Below, piece after piece: positions 9,184-18,564 of a stretch of 64,000 nt of DNA. Within the stretch, counting starts at the first letter, position 1. Each line of letters opens with the position of its first letter. The notes under the pieces were generated by a model. It worked only from the letters and a program-made list of their open reading frames with translations, did not search any database and was not told the DNA's origin. The stretch comes from Phyllobacterium bourgognense (lineage in GTDB: Bacteria > Pseudomonadota > Alphaproteobacteria > Rhizobiales > Rhizobiaceae). Both the position numbers and the translations under genes were made by a program. The stretch is taken from assembly GCF_003337575.1 (NCBI RefSeq), contig NZ_QPJM01000013.1:62001-126000 (forward strand), read 5' to 3'.

Positions 9184-9486
9184 CTATCGCCGCGTCGCCT
9201 CACCCGGTGCCGCGGGTTCAAGCGCCAGCGCGTGGACGCTGCCATTCAGTTCGTCCTGTAGCACTTCATTGATGGCGCGATGGCGCGCAACACGCGACAT
9301 GCCGGCGAATGCCTCCGCGACAATCCGCACACGAAAATGCGTTTCGCCTGAACCGTCAAATGTGCCATGATGTTCGCTGTCAGAATGATGGTGGCCGGCG
9401 TGCAGATGGCTTTCATTGATGACTGTCAACGAAACAGGATGAAAAACCTGCATCAGTTTGCTTTCGATCACTGACTGAGTGGACAT
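9184..9486 (-). CDS. bolA: BolA family protein
   Basis: This 100-residue BolA/IbaG-like protein has a class-II KH-like fold. The start at 9486 follows AGGAG by 6 nt. The signature FRVRIVAEAFAGMSRVARHR (about 55-74) and the His-rich HLHAGHHHSDSEHH loop (about 27-40) are visible. BolA proteins partner with monothiol glutaredoxins in iron-sulfur traffic and affect morphology and stress responses. It is divergent from the J-domain gene at 9631, an arrangement seen in many relatives. Confidence 0.92.
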   Translation of the reverse strand: MSTQSVIESKLMQVFHPVSLTVINESHLHAGHHHSDSEHHGTFDGSGETHFRVRIVAEAFAGMSRVARHRAINEVLQDELNGSVHALALEPAAPGEATRR

Positions 9487-9630
9487 TTCGTTCTCCTGCG
9501 CCCATATGGTAGTTTCACTTGGCAAATCCATTCATGATCACAAATTTACCGCCATTTCAGGCGTTAGGTCTATCCATGGGTAAATGTCAATTCTTGTTCC
9601 ACTAACCGATCCGTTGATGATTCTGATTCG

Positions 9631-10284
9631 ATGACCTCAAGTTCGAAATATTTTGACAGCATCCGCATCCGCCCGAAAAAGGTGGACGAGGAGAAATCGC
9701 GCACACCTGTCTGCCAATGGGACGGTTGCGACAAGCCTGGACCACATCGTGCTCCTGTGGGGCGTGAGAAGGAAGGCGAGTTCTTCCATTTCTGCATCGA
9801 CCATGTGCGCGAGTACAACAAGGGCTATAATTATTTCTCTGGCCTCTCGGATGCCGAGGTAGCCAGATACCAGAAGGAAGCTTTGACGGGCGACCGCCCG
9901 ACCTGGACCGTTGCGGGATTACCTGGAAGCGGAGCGGGCGCAAGCGCCAGTACGCGTGCTCAAGCGAGCGCCAGCGCCAAGACGTCACCGGATTTTTCGA
10001 AGTTGCGTTCGGGTCGTGCGGCATATCAGAACCGATTCCGTGACCCCAACAGCGTTTTCAATGAGGCGCGGGTGCATATCCGCAAGCTCAAGCCATTGGA
10101 GTCAAAAGCACTGGATACGCTCGGGCTTGGCGCAAAAGCCACTGGCGAAGACATAAAGTCGCGCTATAAAGAACTTGTGAAGATCCATCATCCCGATGCT
10201 AATGGCGGTGACAGGGCTTCCGAGGATCGTTTCCGTGACGTAATCCAAGCCTATCAATTGCTCAAAGCGGCTGGTTTCTGCTAA
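9631..10284 (+). CDS. J-domain protein with N-terminal Cys/His cluster
   Basis: This 217-residue DnaJ-domain protein has its J domain at the C terminus (about 158-217): helix II, HPD at 187-189, then helix III. The usual DnaJ Gly/Phe and zinc-finger regions are absent. The N-terminal half contains C28-x4-C33 and FHFCIDH (C55, H58), possibly a metal site, followed by an Ala/Ser/Gly-rich linker (about 98-120). It should recruit an Hsp70 (DnaK) to particular clients. Neighbouring bolA and cobST make a role in metal-cofactor or cobaltochelatase assembly thinkable, but that is inference. Confidence 0.85.
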   Translation: MTSSSKYFDSIRIRPKKVDEEKSRTPVCQWDGCDKPGPHRAPVGREKEGEFFHFCIDHVREYNKGYNYFSGLSDAEVARYQKEALTGDRPTWTVAGLPGSGAGASASTRAQASASAKTSPDFSKLRSGRAAYQNRFRDPNSVFNEARVHIRKLKPLESKALDTLGLGAKATGEDIKSRYKELVKIHHPDANGGDRASEDRFRDVIQAYQLLKAAGFC

Positions 10285-10367
10285 CCCACGATTGAGCCGA
10301 ATTCGGGACTTCACAGCGAGGTTCCAAACTATCTTTATGCGTCTGCGCGTGCAGTCGCGCTGGAGGC

Positions 10368-11357
10368 ATGATGAATAAGGTTGATCGCGATATTGCGAAT
10401 TTGCCGGATACAACGGTTTCTGCTGCAAAATTGTTTGGTTTTGAGACCGATATGATGGTTCCTGCCTATAAGGCAGGTGACGCTTATGTGCCGGAAATCG
10501 ACACGGACTATCTATTCGACAAGCAGACCACGCTGGCCATTCTCGCGGGTTTTGCCTTCAACCGCCGTGTTATGGTGTCCGGGTACCATGGTACCGGTAA
10601 ATCGACCCATATCGAGCAGGTCGCCGCGCGCCTGAACTGGCCATGCGTGCGTGTCAATCTGGATAGCCACGTCAGCCGTATCGACCTTGTTGGCAAGGAT
10701 GCGATCGTCGTCAAGGAAGGTATGCAGATCACGGAATTCCGCGACGGCATTCTGCCCTGGGCTTATCAGCACAATGTCGCGCTTGTATTCGACGAGTACG
10801 ATGCGGGACGTCCGGACGTTATGTTCGTGATCCAGCGCGTGCTCGAATCGTCGGGTCGTCTGACGCTGCTCGATCAAAGTCGCGTTATCCGCCCGCATCC
10901 CGCTTTTCGTCTGTTTGCCACCGCCAATACGGTTGGTCTTGGTGATACGACGGGTCTTTATCATGGCACGCAGCAGATCAATCAGGCGCAGATGGACCGC
11001 TGGTCCATTGTGACGACCCTCAACTATCTGCCGCACGACAATGAGGCGGCTATCGTTGCCGCCAAGGCCAAGCATTATCAGAACAAGGAAGGCAAGGAGA
11101 TCGTCTCCAAGATGGTGCGCGTTGCTGACATGACGCGCGCAGCATTCATCAATGGCGATCTCTCGACTGTCATGAGTCCCCGTACCGTGATCACATGGGC
11201 GGAAAATGCCGATATCTTCAAGGATGTAGGTTTTGCTTTCCGTTTGACCTTCCTGAACAAGTGCGACGAACTCGAGCGTCCACTGGTCGCCGAGTTCTAT
11301 CAGCGGGCGTTTGGCAAGGAATTGCCTGAGTCCACGGCCAACGTGGTCATAGGCTAA
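10368..11357 (+). CDS. cobS: Aerobic cobaltochelatase subunit CobS
   Basis: MoxR-like AAA+ subunit of the aerobic cobaltochelatase that inserts Co2+ into hydrogenobyrinic acid a,c-diamide with CobN and CobT. The 329 residues show Walker [10 protein letters not shown], Walker [10 protein letters not shown], sensor-1 FATANTVG, and a long CobS-specific N terminus with [15 protein letters not shown] hydrolysis by CobS-CobT drives metal insertion by CobN, whose gene is not in this window. It is 14 bp from cobT and in the same operon. Confidence 0.96.
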   Translation: MMNKVDRDIANLPDTTVSAAKLFGFETDMMVPAYKAGDAYVPEIDTDYLFDKQTTLAILAGFAFNRRVMVSGYHGTGKSTHIEQVAARLNWPCVRVNLDSHVSRIDLVGKDAIVVKEGMQITEFRDGILPWAYQHNVALVFDEYDAGRPDVMFVIQRVLESSGRLTLLDQSRVIRPHPAFRLFATANTVGLGDTTGLYHGTQQINQAQMDRWSIVTTLNYLPHDNEAAIVAAKAKHYQNKEGKEIVSKMVRVADMTRAAFINGDLSTVMSPRTVITWAENADIFKDVGFAFRLTFLNKCDELERPLVAEFYQRAFGKELPESTANVVIG

Positions 11358-11370
11358 GCGTCACATAAAG

Positions 11371-13260
11371 ATGGCAGGTCCCGGAGACAATTCACGTGCG
11401 AATCCGAAAGGTCCGGTTGATTCCGAGCCTTTCAAGCGCGCGCTTACGGGATGCATGCGTGCGATTGCCGGCGACCATGAAATGGAAGTTGGATTTGGTA
11501 ATGACAAACCGGCCCTGACCGGTCATCGTGCCCGGCTTCCTGATCTACCCAAGCGCCCAACTGCCAATGATGTTGCCGTCACGCGCGGCCTTGGCGACTC
11601 GATGGCGTTGCGCAAAGCCTGTCACAATGACCGCATTCACGCGACGCTGGCGCCCGAAGGCAAGCAGGCGAGGGCGATCTTCGACGCGGTCGAACAGGCG
11701 CGTGTAGAGGCTATCGGCGCGCTGCGTATGGACGGGGTCGCCGAGAATCTGACTTCCATGCTCTCGGACAAATATGCCCGGGCCAATTTTCCTGCAATAA
11801 CAGATAAAGCCGAAGCGCCGCTGGAAGAAGCCGTGGCGCTTTTGGTCCGTGAAAAGCTTACTGGTCGCAAAGCTCCCGAATCAGCTGGCAACGTGCTTGA
11901 CCTATGGCGTGACTGGATCGAGGAGAAGGCCGCGGCGGACCTCGATCATCTCGGCGCCAAGATCAACGATCAGAACGCTTTCGCTCGCGTCGTACGCGAG
12001 ATGCTGGCTTCCATGGAGATGGCGGAAGAGCTGGCGCAGGAGAGCCAGGAAGACGACAGCCAGGACAATAACGAAGACTCGCCAGAACCGGAAGAAAACA
12101 ACGAAGGCGGTTCGGATGAGAACGAGGGCAGCGATTCGTCCGAGAATGATGAGTCCGAAACATCCAGCGACGACAGCCAGTCCGGCGAGACCGAAGCCGC
12201 CGACGCTTCGTCTGACGATATGGACGAGGATTCGGACGCGGATGCCGAGATACCGGGCGAGGCGCGGCGCCCCAACCAGCCGTTCTCCAACCTCGGCAGT
12301 GAGAGCGGCTACAAGATTTTCACGCAGGAATTCGATGAGACGACCGATGCGGAAGAGCTTTGCGACGAGGCCGAGCTGGAGCGTCTGCGGGCCTTCCTCG
12401 ATAAGCAACTCGCCAATCTCTCAGCCGTGGTTGGACGCTTGGCAAACAAGTTGCAACGCCGTCTGATGGCGCAACAAAACCGCTCATGGGACTTCGATCT
12501 GGAGGAGGGTTACCTCGATAGTGCCCGTCTTGTGCGGATTGTAATCGATCCAACGCAACCACTTTCCTACAAGCAGGAACGCGACACGGATTTCCGCGAT
12601 ACGGTGGTGACGTTGCTCATCGACAATTCCGGTTCCATGCGCGGACGGCCGATTACAGTTGCCGCGACGTGCGCGGACATTCTGGCAAGGACGCTGGAGC
12701 GTTGCGGCGTGAAGGTGGAAATCCTCGGCTTCACCACCAAGGCCTGGAAGGGCGGTCAGGCGCGTGAAGCCTGGCTGGAACGTGGCAAGCCCGCCAATCC
12801 CGGACGTCTCAATGACCTGCGCCACATCGTCTACAAGCGCGCTGACGCCCCGTGGCGGCGCGCACGGCGCAATTTGGGATTGATGATGCGTGAAGGGCTC
12901 CTGAAGGAGAATATCGACGGTGAGGCGCTTATATGGGCACACCAACGCTTGTTGGGCCGTCCTGAGCAGCGCCGCATCCTGATGATGATCTCGGATGGTG
13001 CTCCGGTTGATGATTCCACCCTTTCGGTCAATCCGGGCAACTATCTCGAGCGGCACTTGCGCGCGGTGATCGAGGAGATCGAAACACGTTCGCCGGTTGA
13101 GCTGATCGCCATCGGTATCGGTCATGATGTGACGAGGTACTATCGCCGCGCTGTTACTATCGTAGATGCAGAGGAACTCGCCGGCGCCATGACGGAGCAG
13201 TTGGCTTCACTATTTGAAGAGCCGGAGCCACAGAGCGCAAAAAAGTTAGCGCGGCGATAA
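11371..13260 (+). CDS. cobT: Aerobic cobaltochelatase subunit CobT
   Basis: The 629-residue partner of CobS. The N-terminal part (1-220) is the CobT domain. Then comes a very acidic Glu/Asp/Ser linker (about 221-294), and the C-terminal third is a von Willebrand factor A domain with an intact MIDAS motif, D418-N-S-G-S ([10 protein letters not shown]). CobS and CobT form stacked hexameric rings that act as the motor of the chelatase. It follows cobS by 14 bp and is followed by the phytase-like gene after 1 bp, so the latter may be co-transcribed. Confidence 0.96.
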   Translation: MAGPGDNSRANPKGPVDSEPFKRALTGCMRAIAGDHEMEVGFGNDKPALTGHRARLPDLPKRPTANDVAVTRGLGDSMALRKACHNDRIHATLAPEGKQARAIFDAVEQARVEAIGALRMDGVAENLTSMLSDKYARANFPAITDKAEAPLEEAVALLVREKLTGRKAPESAGNVLDLWRDWIEEKAAADLDHLGAKINDQNAFARVVREMLASMEMAEELAQESQEDDSQDNNEDSPEPEENNEGGSDENEGSDSSENDESETSSDDSQSGETEAADASSDDMDEDSDADAEIPGEARRPNQPFSNLGSESGYKIFTQEFDETTDAEELCDEAELERLRAFLDKQLANLSAVVGRLANKLQRRLMAQQNRSWDFDLEEGYLDSARLVRIVIDPTQPLSYKQERDTDFRDTVVTLLIDNSGSMRGRPITVAATCADILARTLERCGVKVEILGFTTKAWKGGQAREAWLERGKPANPGRLNDLRHIVYKRADAPWRRARRNLGLMMREGLLKENIDGEALIWAHQRLLGRPEQRRILMMISDGAPVDDSTLSVNPGNYLERHLRAVIEEIETRSPVELIAIGIGHDVTRYYRRAVTIVDAEELAGAMTEQLASLFEEPEPQSAKKLARR

Positions 13261-13261
13261 C

Positions 13262-14275
13262 ATGAACCGAACTGCGCTGGCTTTTCGGCGCGTATTGCTT
13301 TGCCTCGCGATCCTGATCGTAATGGCGGTTTCAGCAGAAGAGAGCGCGGTCATTGACCCTGCTGTCATTCGATCCCGTATCATCTCCAATTTTCGCATCG
13401 GGTCGTCCGAGAAGCGGTTCGGAGATCTTGAATTTGTTGGCGGTCTGGAAATGACCTCTGCGAGTTCCGACTTTGGCGGCCTTTCCGCGTTTCGCTATCT
13501 GGATTCAGGAAAGAAGTTTATCGGCATCACCGATACAGGCTTCTTTTATGCGGGTACGATGCAGCGCGATGAAGAGGGCAGACCCGCGTCGATCAGCAAT
13601 TTTCGCTTGGCACCGATCCAGAGCGAGGAAGGTCTTCCTGTCGAGGGCAAGTGGAACTCCGACGCCGAAGGAATGAGCGTTTCCGGCAATACCGTCACCG
13701 TCTCATTCGAGCGGATACACCGGATTGCAGAATATGCGCTGGACCTTGAAAACTTTGCCTCGATGCCAAAGGATGTTCCTCTGCCGATACCGAGGGAAGA
13801 GCTGCGCAACAACCGCGGCATAGAGACGATAGCCTATTCGCCAGCCTCCGGCCCATTGCACGGGGCGCGGATTGCGGTAACTGAAAAAAGCATCAACAAG
13901 GCTGGCGATATGTTTGCCGCAGTTCTTGAAGGGCCGCAGAAGGGCATTTTCTTTGTCAAACGCCGCGATGATTTCGACATCAGCGATGGCGATTTCCTGC
14001 CCGATGGTGATTTGTTGCTGCTTGAGCGCCGCTTCAGCATGGCCAGCGGCGTGGTCCTGAGAATACGAAGGATATCCGTGGCAAGTATCAAACCTGGCGC
14101 TACGGTCGACGGCGAATTCATCCTGCAGGCGGACATGCGCAACCAGATAGACAATATGGAAGGGCTGGATGTCTGGCAGACGGCAGACGGTTCTACCCGG
14201 CTATCGCTCGTATCGGATGATAATCATTCCATCCTGCAACGGAGTCTTTATCTGGAATTCCGGTTTGCCGAGTAG
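13262..14275 (+). CDS. Exported phytase-like esterase-domain protein
   Basis: The 337-residue protein has a signal peptide (about 1-25: basic start, hydrophobic LLCLAILIVMAVSA, then AEE). The rest fits the esterase-like activity of phytase family: repeated blades such as FRYLDSGKKFIGITDTGFFY (about 79-98), SDAEGMSV, NRGIETIAYSP and MEGLDVW, with conserved Asp/Glu/Asn expected to bind Ca2+. It is presumably periplasmic. The gene begins 1 bp after cobT. Its last 28 bp overlap the convergent transporter gene at 14248. True substrate unknown; many members have no demonstrated phytase activity. Confidence 0.8.
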   Translation: MNRTALAFRRVLLCLAILIVMAVSAEESAVIDPAVIRSRIISNFRIGSSEKRFGDLEFVGGLEMTSASSDFGGLSAFRYLDSGKKFIGITDTGFFYAGTMQRDEEGRPASISNFRLAPIQSEEGLPVEGKWNSDAEGMSVSGNTVTVSFERIHRIAEYALDLENFASMPKDVPLPIPREELRNNRGIETIAYSPASGPLHGARIAVTEKSINKAGDMFAAVLEGPQKGIFFVKRRDDFDISDGDFLPDGDLLLLERRFSMASGVVLRIRRISVASIKPGATVDGEFILQADMRNQIDNMEGLDVWQTADGSTRLSLVSDDNHSILQRSLYLEFRFAE

Positions 14276-14898
14276 ATAGCGGGGGCGAATATTGCAAGGA
14301 TCGCTCCGTAAGGCACCAACATCACGACAGCCATGAGCATTTTGACCATCAGATCGCCAAAACCCAACGACATCCACAATGGGATTTCCCTGCCAAGGAA
14401 GGGCACCAGCATGGTAAGTGATGAATCGGCGTGGCCTGTCGCGGTGTCTATCCAGGCAAAGTTGGCAGCGAAGGCAATCGAGAAGAACAGCAATGTATCT
14501 AACAGCGAACCGAAGATGGCAGAGGCAAAAGGCGCCTTCCACCACGTCAGCTGCCGCAACCTGTTGAATACGGTGATGTCCAGAAGCTGGGCTGTCAGGA
14601 ATGCCGTGCCGGATGCGATAGCGATGCGCGGCGTTGCCAGCCAGACCGAAAGGACGACGGCAATCGCAAACCCCACATAGACGACCTTCCGGGCAAAGGC
14701 CGGGCCGAATGTGCGATTTGCAAGATCGTTGACCAGAAAGGCTATCGGGTAGGTAAAGGCGCCATAGGTCAGGATTTCTCCCAATCCAAAATGATCAAAA
14801 GGATACTGAACAAGGATATTGGACGCGGCAACGACCGCGCACATAGCTAAAACGGGGAGCATAAAGTCCGAAAAGGTATAGGCGCGTTGCAGCGGCAT
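14248..14898 (-). CDS. Queuosine precursor transporter, VUT/YhhQ family
   Basis: This 216-residue integral membrane protein with about six helices belongs to the YhhQ family (vitamin-uptake-transporter superfamily), which imports 7-cyano- or 7-aminomethyl-7-deazaguanine for queuosine tRNA modification. Characteristic segments are YPIAFLVNDLANRTFGPAFARKV and DITVFNRLR (family aromatic/basic loops) and SLLDTLLFFSIAF. It lies downstream of rpmB on the same strand and overlaps the convergent phytase-like gene by 28 bp at the 3' end. No preQ1 riboswitch was recognised in the 80 bp upstream. Confidence 0.88.
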   Translation of the reverse strand: MPLQRAYTFSDFMLPVLAMCAVVAASNILVQYPFDHFGLGEILTYGAFTYPIAFLVNDLANRTFGPAFARKVVYVGFAIAVVLSVWLATPRIAIASGTAFLTAQLLDITVFNRLRQLTWWKAPFASAIFGSLLDTLLFFSIAFAANFAWIDTATGHADSSLTMLVPFLGREIPLWMSLGFGDLMVKMLMAVVMLVPYGAILAIFAPAIYSANRNSR

Positions 14899-14925
14899 TT
14901 TTTTATCCTGGGTAATGGAACCAGC

Positions 14926-14948
14926 AATAAGGCCAGCATTTGCTGGCC
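14926..14948 (-). terminator. Probable terminator of rpmB
   Basis: GGCCAGC (14931-14937) pairs with GCTGGCC (14942-14948) around a 4-nt loop. On the minus strand it is followed by TTATT. It sits 32 bp beyond the rpmB stop. The U-run is weak, so readthrough into the transporter gene is likely. Confidence 0.55.
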
Positions 14949-14979
14949 TCGACGACTAGAAAATGGAAGCGATTGCTGA

Positions 14980-15279
14980 TTAAGCAGCGACCGGAGCTTC
15001 AAGAAGCTTCTTGGCAATCTGACGCTTCAGGAGACGGGCGCGTTGCGACAGCTCCTTCTCGTCAGCCTTGACCAGGAATGCATCCAGACCACCGCGATGC
15101 TCCACGCTGCGCAGGGCATGGGCCGAAACGCGCAGGCGATAGCTCTGACCGAGGGCTTCGGAAATCAGCGTTACGTGGCAAAGATTCGGCAAGAAGCGGC
15201 GGCGCGTTCTGTTGTTCGCGTGGCTCACATTGTTACCATACTGTACCGACTTAGCGGTCAATTCACATGTGCGGGACAT
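14980..15279 (-). CDS. rpmB: 50S ribosomal protein L28
   Basis: Protein of the large ribosomal subunit, 99 residues, in the long alphaproteobacterial form. [27 protein letters not shown] is the L28 signature (first 27 residues) and the [19 protein letters not shown] segment follows. AAGGTGAGACC precedes the ATG. A well-formed sigma-70 type promoter lies at 15395-15423, giving a leader of about 110 nt. It is transcribed apart from the divergent DUF3108 gene. Confidence 0.97.
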   Translation of the reverse strand: MSRTCELTAKSVQYGNNVSHANNRTRRRFLPNLCHVTLISEALGQSYRLRVSAHALRSVEHRGGLDAFLVKADEKELSQRARLLKRQIAKKLLEAPVAA

Positions 15280-15394
15280 CTGGTCTCACCTTCAAATTTT
15301 TCATTCGCCTTTGTCCGAATATTTCCTGCTACCATCGCACGTCGCCGTGCAGCGGCTCGCTTATCGGATTGGCGGCCTATTGGGAAGTCGCGTT

Positions 15395-15423
15395 TCTATA
15401 GTGATATGGGCCGCGCGCGTCAA
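15395..15423 (-). promoter_or_regulatory. Sigma-70 type promoter of rpmB
   Basis: On the minus strand TTGACG (15418-15423) and TATAGA (15395-15400) are separated by exactly 17 bp. This is the best housekeeping-type promoter I saw in the window and fits strong ribosomal-protein expression. Confidence 0.75.
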
Positions 15424-15543
15424 GTGCACTTATGCCATGTTTGGCGCCGCTTATATACAATACAGGCCAGCGTTGTAATGTTTATCACAACTTCGCCCGC
15501 TTTATACGCTGGAACAATCACTGCAGGGATGCTTTGGACAAGA

Positions 15544-16359
15544 ATGACTAGAATGGAAGCCCACAGGCAGTATGCCAGCCGAATACGAATGCTGGTGCCG
15601 CTCGCTGCACTAACGCTGATGGGCGCGCATCCGGCACACGGCGCTCAGTCCTATCAGACAGATTACCGCGTTTCACTCTTCGGATTGTCGATTGCCAAGG
15701 CGAGTTTTTCAACCAGCGTCACAGACAATCGCGCTTACAAAGTTGTCGGGTCTCTTGCCAGCTCGGGGCTGGGCAGCCTCTTCGATGACACCAACGGCAA
15801 GCTGGACGTTACCGGACAGTTCGCCGAGACCGGGCCTGTACCGAATTCCTATGTTGTCAAATACCGGCATGGTAACCGAAACAAGAGCACATCGATCGCC
15901 TTTACCAACGGCAATGTAACGAATACCACCAACGATCCGCCGATTAAAAAGAAGAAGAACTGGGTGGATCTGAAACCTGCCGACCTGCAATCTGTTGCTG
16001 ATCCGATTTCCGGTGTGATGGTAGCAGCAAGCAGCCTTGATCAGGTCTGCAAGCAGACGTTGCATCTCTTTGATGGCCAGACGCGCGTGGATTTGAAACT
16101 TTCTCCATCGGGCCGGGCCCAGCCCTTTGCGACCCAGGGTTTCAGGGGCGATGCCATCACTTGTTCGGCCAAATTCGTCCCGGTCGCCGGCTATCAGTCA
16201 GGGCGAAAAGCTATCGAATATCTGAAGAACTCGAGCAAGATCAGTCTCACCTTTGCATCGCTCGGCAAGTCCGCTATCTATTCACCGGTGCAGGCAAAGA
16301 TCGGCACGCAGATCGGCACGGTAACTGTTTACGCAACCCGTTTCGAAAAGACGCAATAG
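15544..16359 (+). CDS. DUF3108 domain periplasmic protein
   Basis: About 271 residues from the ATG at 15544; 15553 is an equally possible start, and readings further upstream run into the rpmB region. A signal peptide is visible (RIRMLVPLAALTLMGAHPAHG then AQS). The mature part begins YQTDYRVSLFGLSIAKASFS, the typical DUF3108 opening, and looks like an all-beta protein; a Lys-rich PPIKKKKN stretch lies mid-protein. It sits beside rpmB, as in relatives. Function unknown; envelope role inferred from export. Confidence 0.8.
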   Translation: MTRMEAHRQYASRIRMLVPLAALTLMGAHPAHGAQSYQTDYRVSLFGLSIAKASFSTSVTDNRAYKVVGSLASSGLGSLFDDTNGKLDVTGQFAETGPVPNSYVVKYRHGNRNKSTSIAFTNGNVTNTTNDPPIKKKKNWVDLKPADLQSVADPISGVMVAASSLDQVCKQTLHLFDGQTRVDLKLSPSGRAQPFATQGFRGDAITCSAKFVPVAGYQSGRKAIEYLKNSSKISLTFASLGKSAIYSPVQAKIGTQIGTVTVYATRFEKTQ

Positions 16360-16398
16360 ACGCGGCTTGGCAGCCGTACTTCGAATCCGGGGTGCTTT

Positions 16399-17292
16399 TT
16401 GGCGACATTTGTTGGTTTTTTTGCGGTCATCATGTGGGCGATGCTCGCCCTTTTCACCGATGTGTCGGGTAAGGTTCCGCCATTTCAGTTGACAGCGATG
16501 ACATTCGCTATCGGTGCGTGCCTCGGGTTGATCTCTTGGCGGTGGCGACCGGGCGCTGCGCGGCACCTGCGCCAGCCCGCAAAGGTCTGGCTGCTCGGCG
16601 TTGTCGGGCTCTTTGGCTATCACTTCCTCTATTTTACGGCACTGCGTAACGCTCCAGCTGTCGACGCCAGCCTTATCGCCTATCTCTGGCCGCTTTTCAT
16701 CGTTGTTGGATCCGCCCTGATGCCTGGTGAAAAGCTACGCTGGTTTCATATTCTGGGCACGTTGTTGGGCTTAGCTGGAACGGTGCTTATCATAACCAAA
16801 GGTGGCGGCCTCGGCTTCGATCCGCAATTCGCTTTTGGGTACGCCATGGCAGGCCTCTGCGCACTGACATGGGCCGCCTATTCGCTGTTGTCGCGACGCT
16901 TTTCCAACGTGCCAACGGATGCTGTGACGGGTTTCTGCATCGCAACGTCGATCCTCTCGTTGATTTCGCACCTGCTCCTTGAGCAGACGGTGTGGCCGGA
17001 TGGACTCGTCCAGTGGCTCGCCGTCCTTGGGCTTGGGCTATTCCCGGTTGGTGCGGCTTTCTATGTCTGGGACTATGGCGTAAAGCATGGGAATATCCAG
17101 GTGCTCGGTGCGTCGAGCTATGCCGCGCCGCTGCTTTCAACGCTTGTATTGATCATCGCCGGGGTGACGGAGCCAACGGGACGCGTGATGCTCGCCTGCC
17201 TCTTGATCACACTGGGCGCGGTTATCGCAGCAAAGGACATGCTCTTCAAGCGCCGTCAGGGCTCCCAGCCGGGCTCCGCCATTTCGAACTGA
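16399..17292 (+). CDS. DMT-family exporter (EamA, YddG-like)
   Basis: The 297-residue ten-helix drug/metabolite transporter has two EamA repeats (about 5-135 and 147-285). The sequence resembles the aromatic amino-acid exporter YddG (YLWPLFIVVGSAL, YGVKHGNIQVLGASSYAAPLLSTL). The best start is TTG at 16399, with GGGGTG about 8 nt before it; no ATG fits the first helix. It lies 39 bp after the DUF3108 gene. Its last 37 bp overlap the convergent cupin gene. Substrate not determinable from sequence. Confidence 0.85.
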   Translation: MATFVGFFAVIMWAMLALFTDVSGKVPPFQLTAMTFAIGACLGLISWRWRPGAARHLRQPAKVWLLGVVGLFGYHFLYFTALRNAPAVDASLIAYLWPLFIVVGSALMPGEKLRWFHILGTLLGLAGTVLIITKGGGLGFDPQFAFGYAMAGLCALTWAAYSLLSRRFSNVPTDAVTGFCIATSILSLISHLLLEQTVWPDGLVQWLAVLGLGLFPVGAAFYVWDYGVKHGNIQVLGASSYAAPLLSTLVLIIAGVTEPTGRVMLACLLITLGAVIAAKDMLFKRRQGSQPGSAISN

Positions 17293-17690
17293 GCGAAATC
17301 AAATCCCGGTGCTACCGTGCACCCGACAAGTGTCCAAGCGCCGAGGCTCTTGGCCATTTGCCATTGTCCTGCCGGAACAATGGCTTGCGGGCGCTGCCCA
17401 TTGGCAAGGTCAAGTCCAAGCGTATGGGTTTCGTGCGGTGAATCCTCTGTTGCGACGGTCAAAAGCAATGGTGCACCACCATACCAGTGCCAGACTTCGG
17501 CAGCATCCTTGACGCGGTGCCAAGCCGAGATTTGGCCCTCCTCAAGCAGAAAGTAGATGGCCGTCGAGTGTCCGCGCCCGCCTTCTGGCCATTCACCCTG
17601 ATTGTCGCGGAAAGTCTGGACATAGAAGCCGCCTTCCGGATGCGGTTGAAGCCCGAGGTGCCCGCGAATCTCGTCTGCTGTCAACACCAT
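17256..17690 (-). CDS. Cupin-fold protein, DUF985 family
   Basis: This 144-residue single-domain cupin of the DUF985 type has HPEGGFYVQTFRD near the N terminus (16-28), STAIYFLLEEGQISAWHRV with the metal-type His, and EVWHWYGGAPL. The family has no settled function; some members look like sugar epimerase/isomerase relatives. Its start overlaps the gloB stop by one base (TGATG), so it is probably translated with glyoxalase II. The 3' end overlaps the convergent exporter by 37 bp. Confidence 0.85.
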   Translation of the reverse strand: MVLTADEIRGHLGLQPHPEGGFYVQTFRDNQGEWPEGGRGHSTAIYFLLEEGQISAWHRVKDAAEVWHWYGGAPLLLTVATEDSPHETHTLGLDLANGQRPQAIVPAGQWQMAKSLGAWTLVGCTVAPGFDFAQFEMAEPGWEP

Positions 17691-18460
17691 CAGAAATTGT
17701 CCTTGCGCTTGCGGATTTCAGCGAAAACCGCCTCATCTGTCGCGCTTTCCATCTTGAGGTTTTTGCGGACCGCCGGATCATGCCAGCGAAGAAACGGGTT
17801 GGTCGCCATCTCGCGCATGAGCGTTGTTGGCAAGGTCGGCAAGTCTGCCTGCCGCAAAGTCTTGATTTCCTTGGCACGCTCCTTGAGCGCCGAGTTTTCC
17901 GGGTCGATAGTCAGGGCAAAACGGGCATTGCTCTCGGTATATTCGTGGCCGCAATAGATTTCCGTTTCACCCGGCAGTCCGATCAACCGCTGCAGCGACT
18001 TGAACATAGTTGCGGGCGTTCCTTCGAAAAGCCGCCCGCAGCCGAGCGAAAACAGGGTGTCGCCGGTAAAAGCAACCTTGGCGGCAGGGATATGAAAGGA
18101 GATTTCGCCTGCGGTGTGGCCTGGCGTCGAGATGACCTCCACCTCGAAATTGCCGAACTTGAACCGTTCGCCGTGACGGACGCCGCGGTCAATTCCGGGT
18201 ATTTTCGACTTTTCGTCCTCAGGGCCAACGATTTCCACGCCAAATCGTTTCTTGAGCGCCAGATTGGCTTCCACGTGATCGGTATGGTGATGCGTGGTGA
18301 AAATATGGGTCAGTTTCCAGCCGCGGCGCTTGAGCGCGTCAAGAATCGGCTGTTCCTCGGGAGCATCGATGGACGCCGTCAGGCCGGTTTCAGGATCATG
18401 GATCAGTACGCCGAAATTATCGCTGCGGGCGGTGAATTGTTCTATCTGCAATTGGGGCAT
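17690..18460 (-). CDS. gloB: Hydroxyacylglutathione hydrolase (glyoxalase II)
   Basis: Hydrolyses S-lactoylglutathione to lactate and glutathione in methylglyoxal detoxification. From MPQLQIEQF it has 256 residues, the usual size; the start at 18460 follows GAAGAGAACG. Binuclear-metal ligands are all present: H57-x-H59-x-D61-H62, H115 (TPGHTAGE), D134 (FTGDTLF) and H172 (CGHEYT). The C-terminal glutathione-binding domain ends with NPFLRW. It is divergent from the methyltransferase gene at 18565 and translationally linked to the cupin gene downstream. Confidence 0.95.
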   Translation of the reverse strand: MPQLQIEQFTARSDNFGVLIHDPETGLTASIDAPEEQPILDALKRRGWKLTHIFTTHHHTDHVEANLALKKRFGVEIVGPEDEKSKIPGIDRGVRHGERFKFGNFEVEVISTPGHTAGEISFHIPAAKVAFTGDTLFSLGCGRLFEGTPATMFKSLQRLIGLPGETEIYCGHEYTESNARFALTIDPENSALKERAKEIKTLRQADLPTLPTTLMREMATNPFLRWHDPAVRKNLKMESATDEAVFAEIRKRKDNF

Positions 18461-18564
18461 GGTCGTTCTCTTCATTCTTTGCTTGGCAAGATAATCCCGG
18501 TTCAGCCAAGCCTGCAACCCATGTCGTTTCTTGATGTTCTCATCTTCCATGTTACGTTGCGGCC

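Noticed and set aside
10285-10367. Cobalamin riboswitch before cobS-cobT
   Set aside because: The 83-bp gap is too short for the element and shows no B12-box-like sequence.
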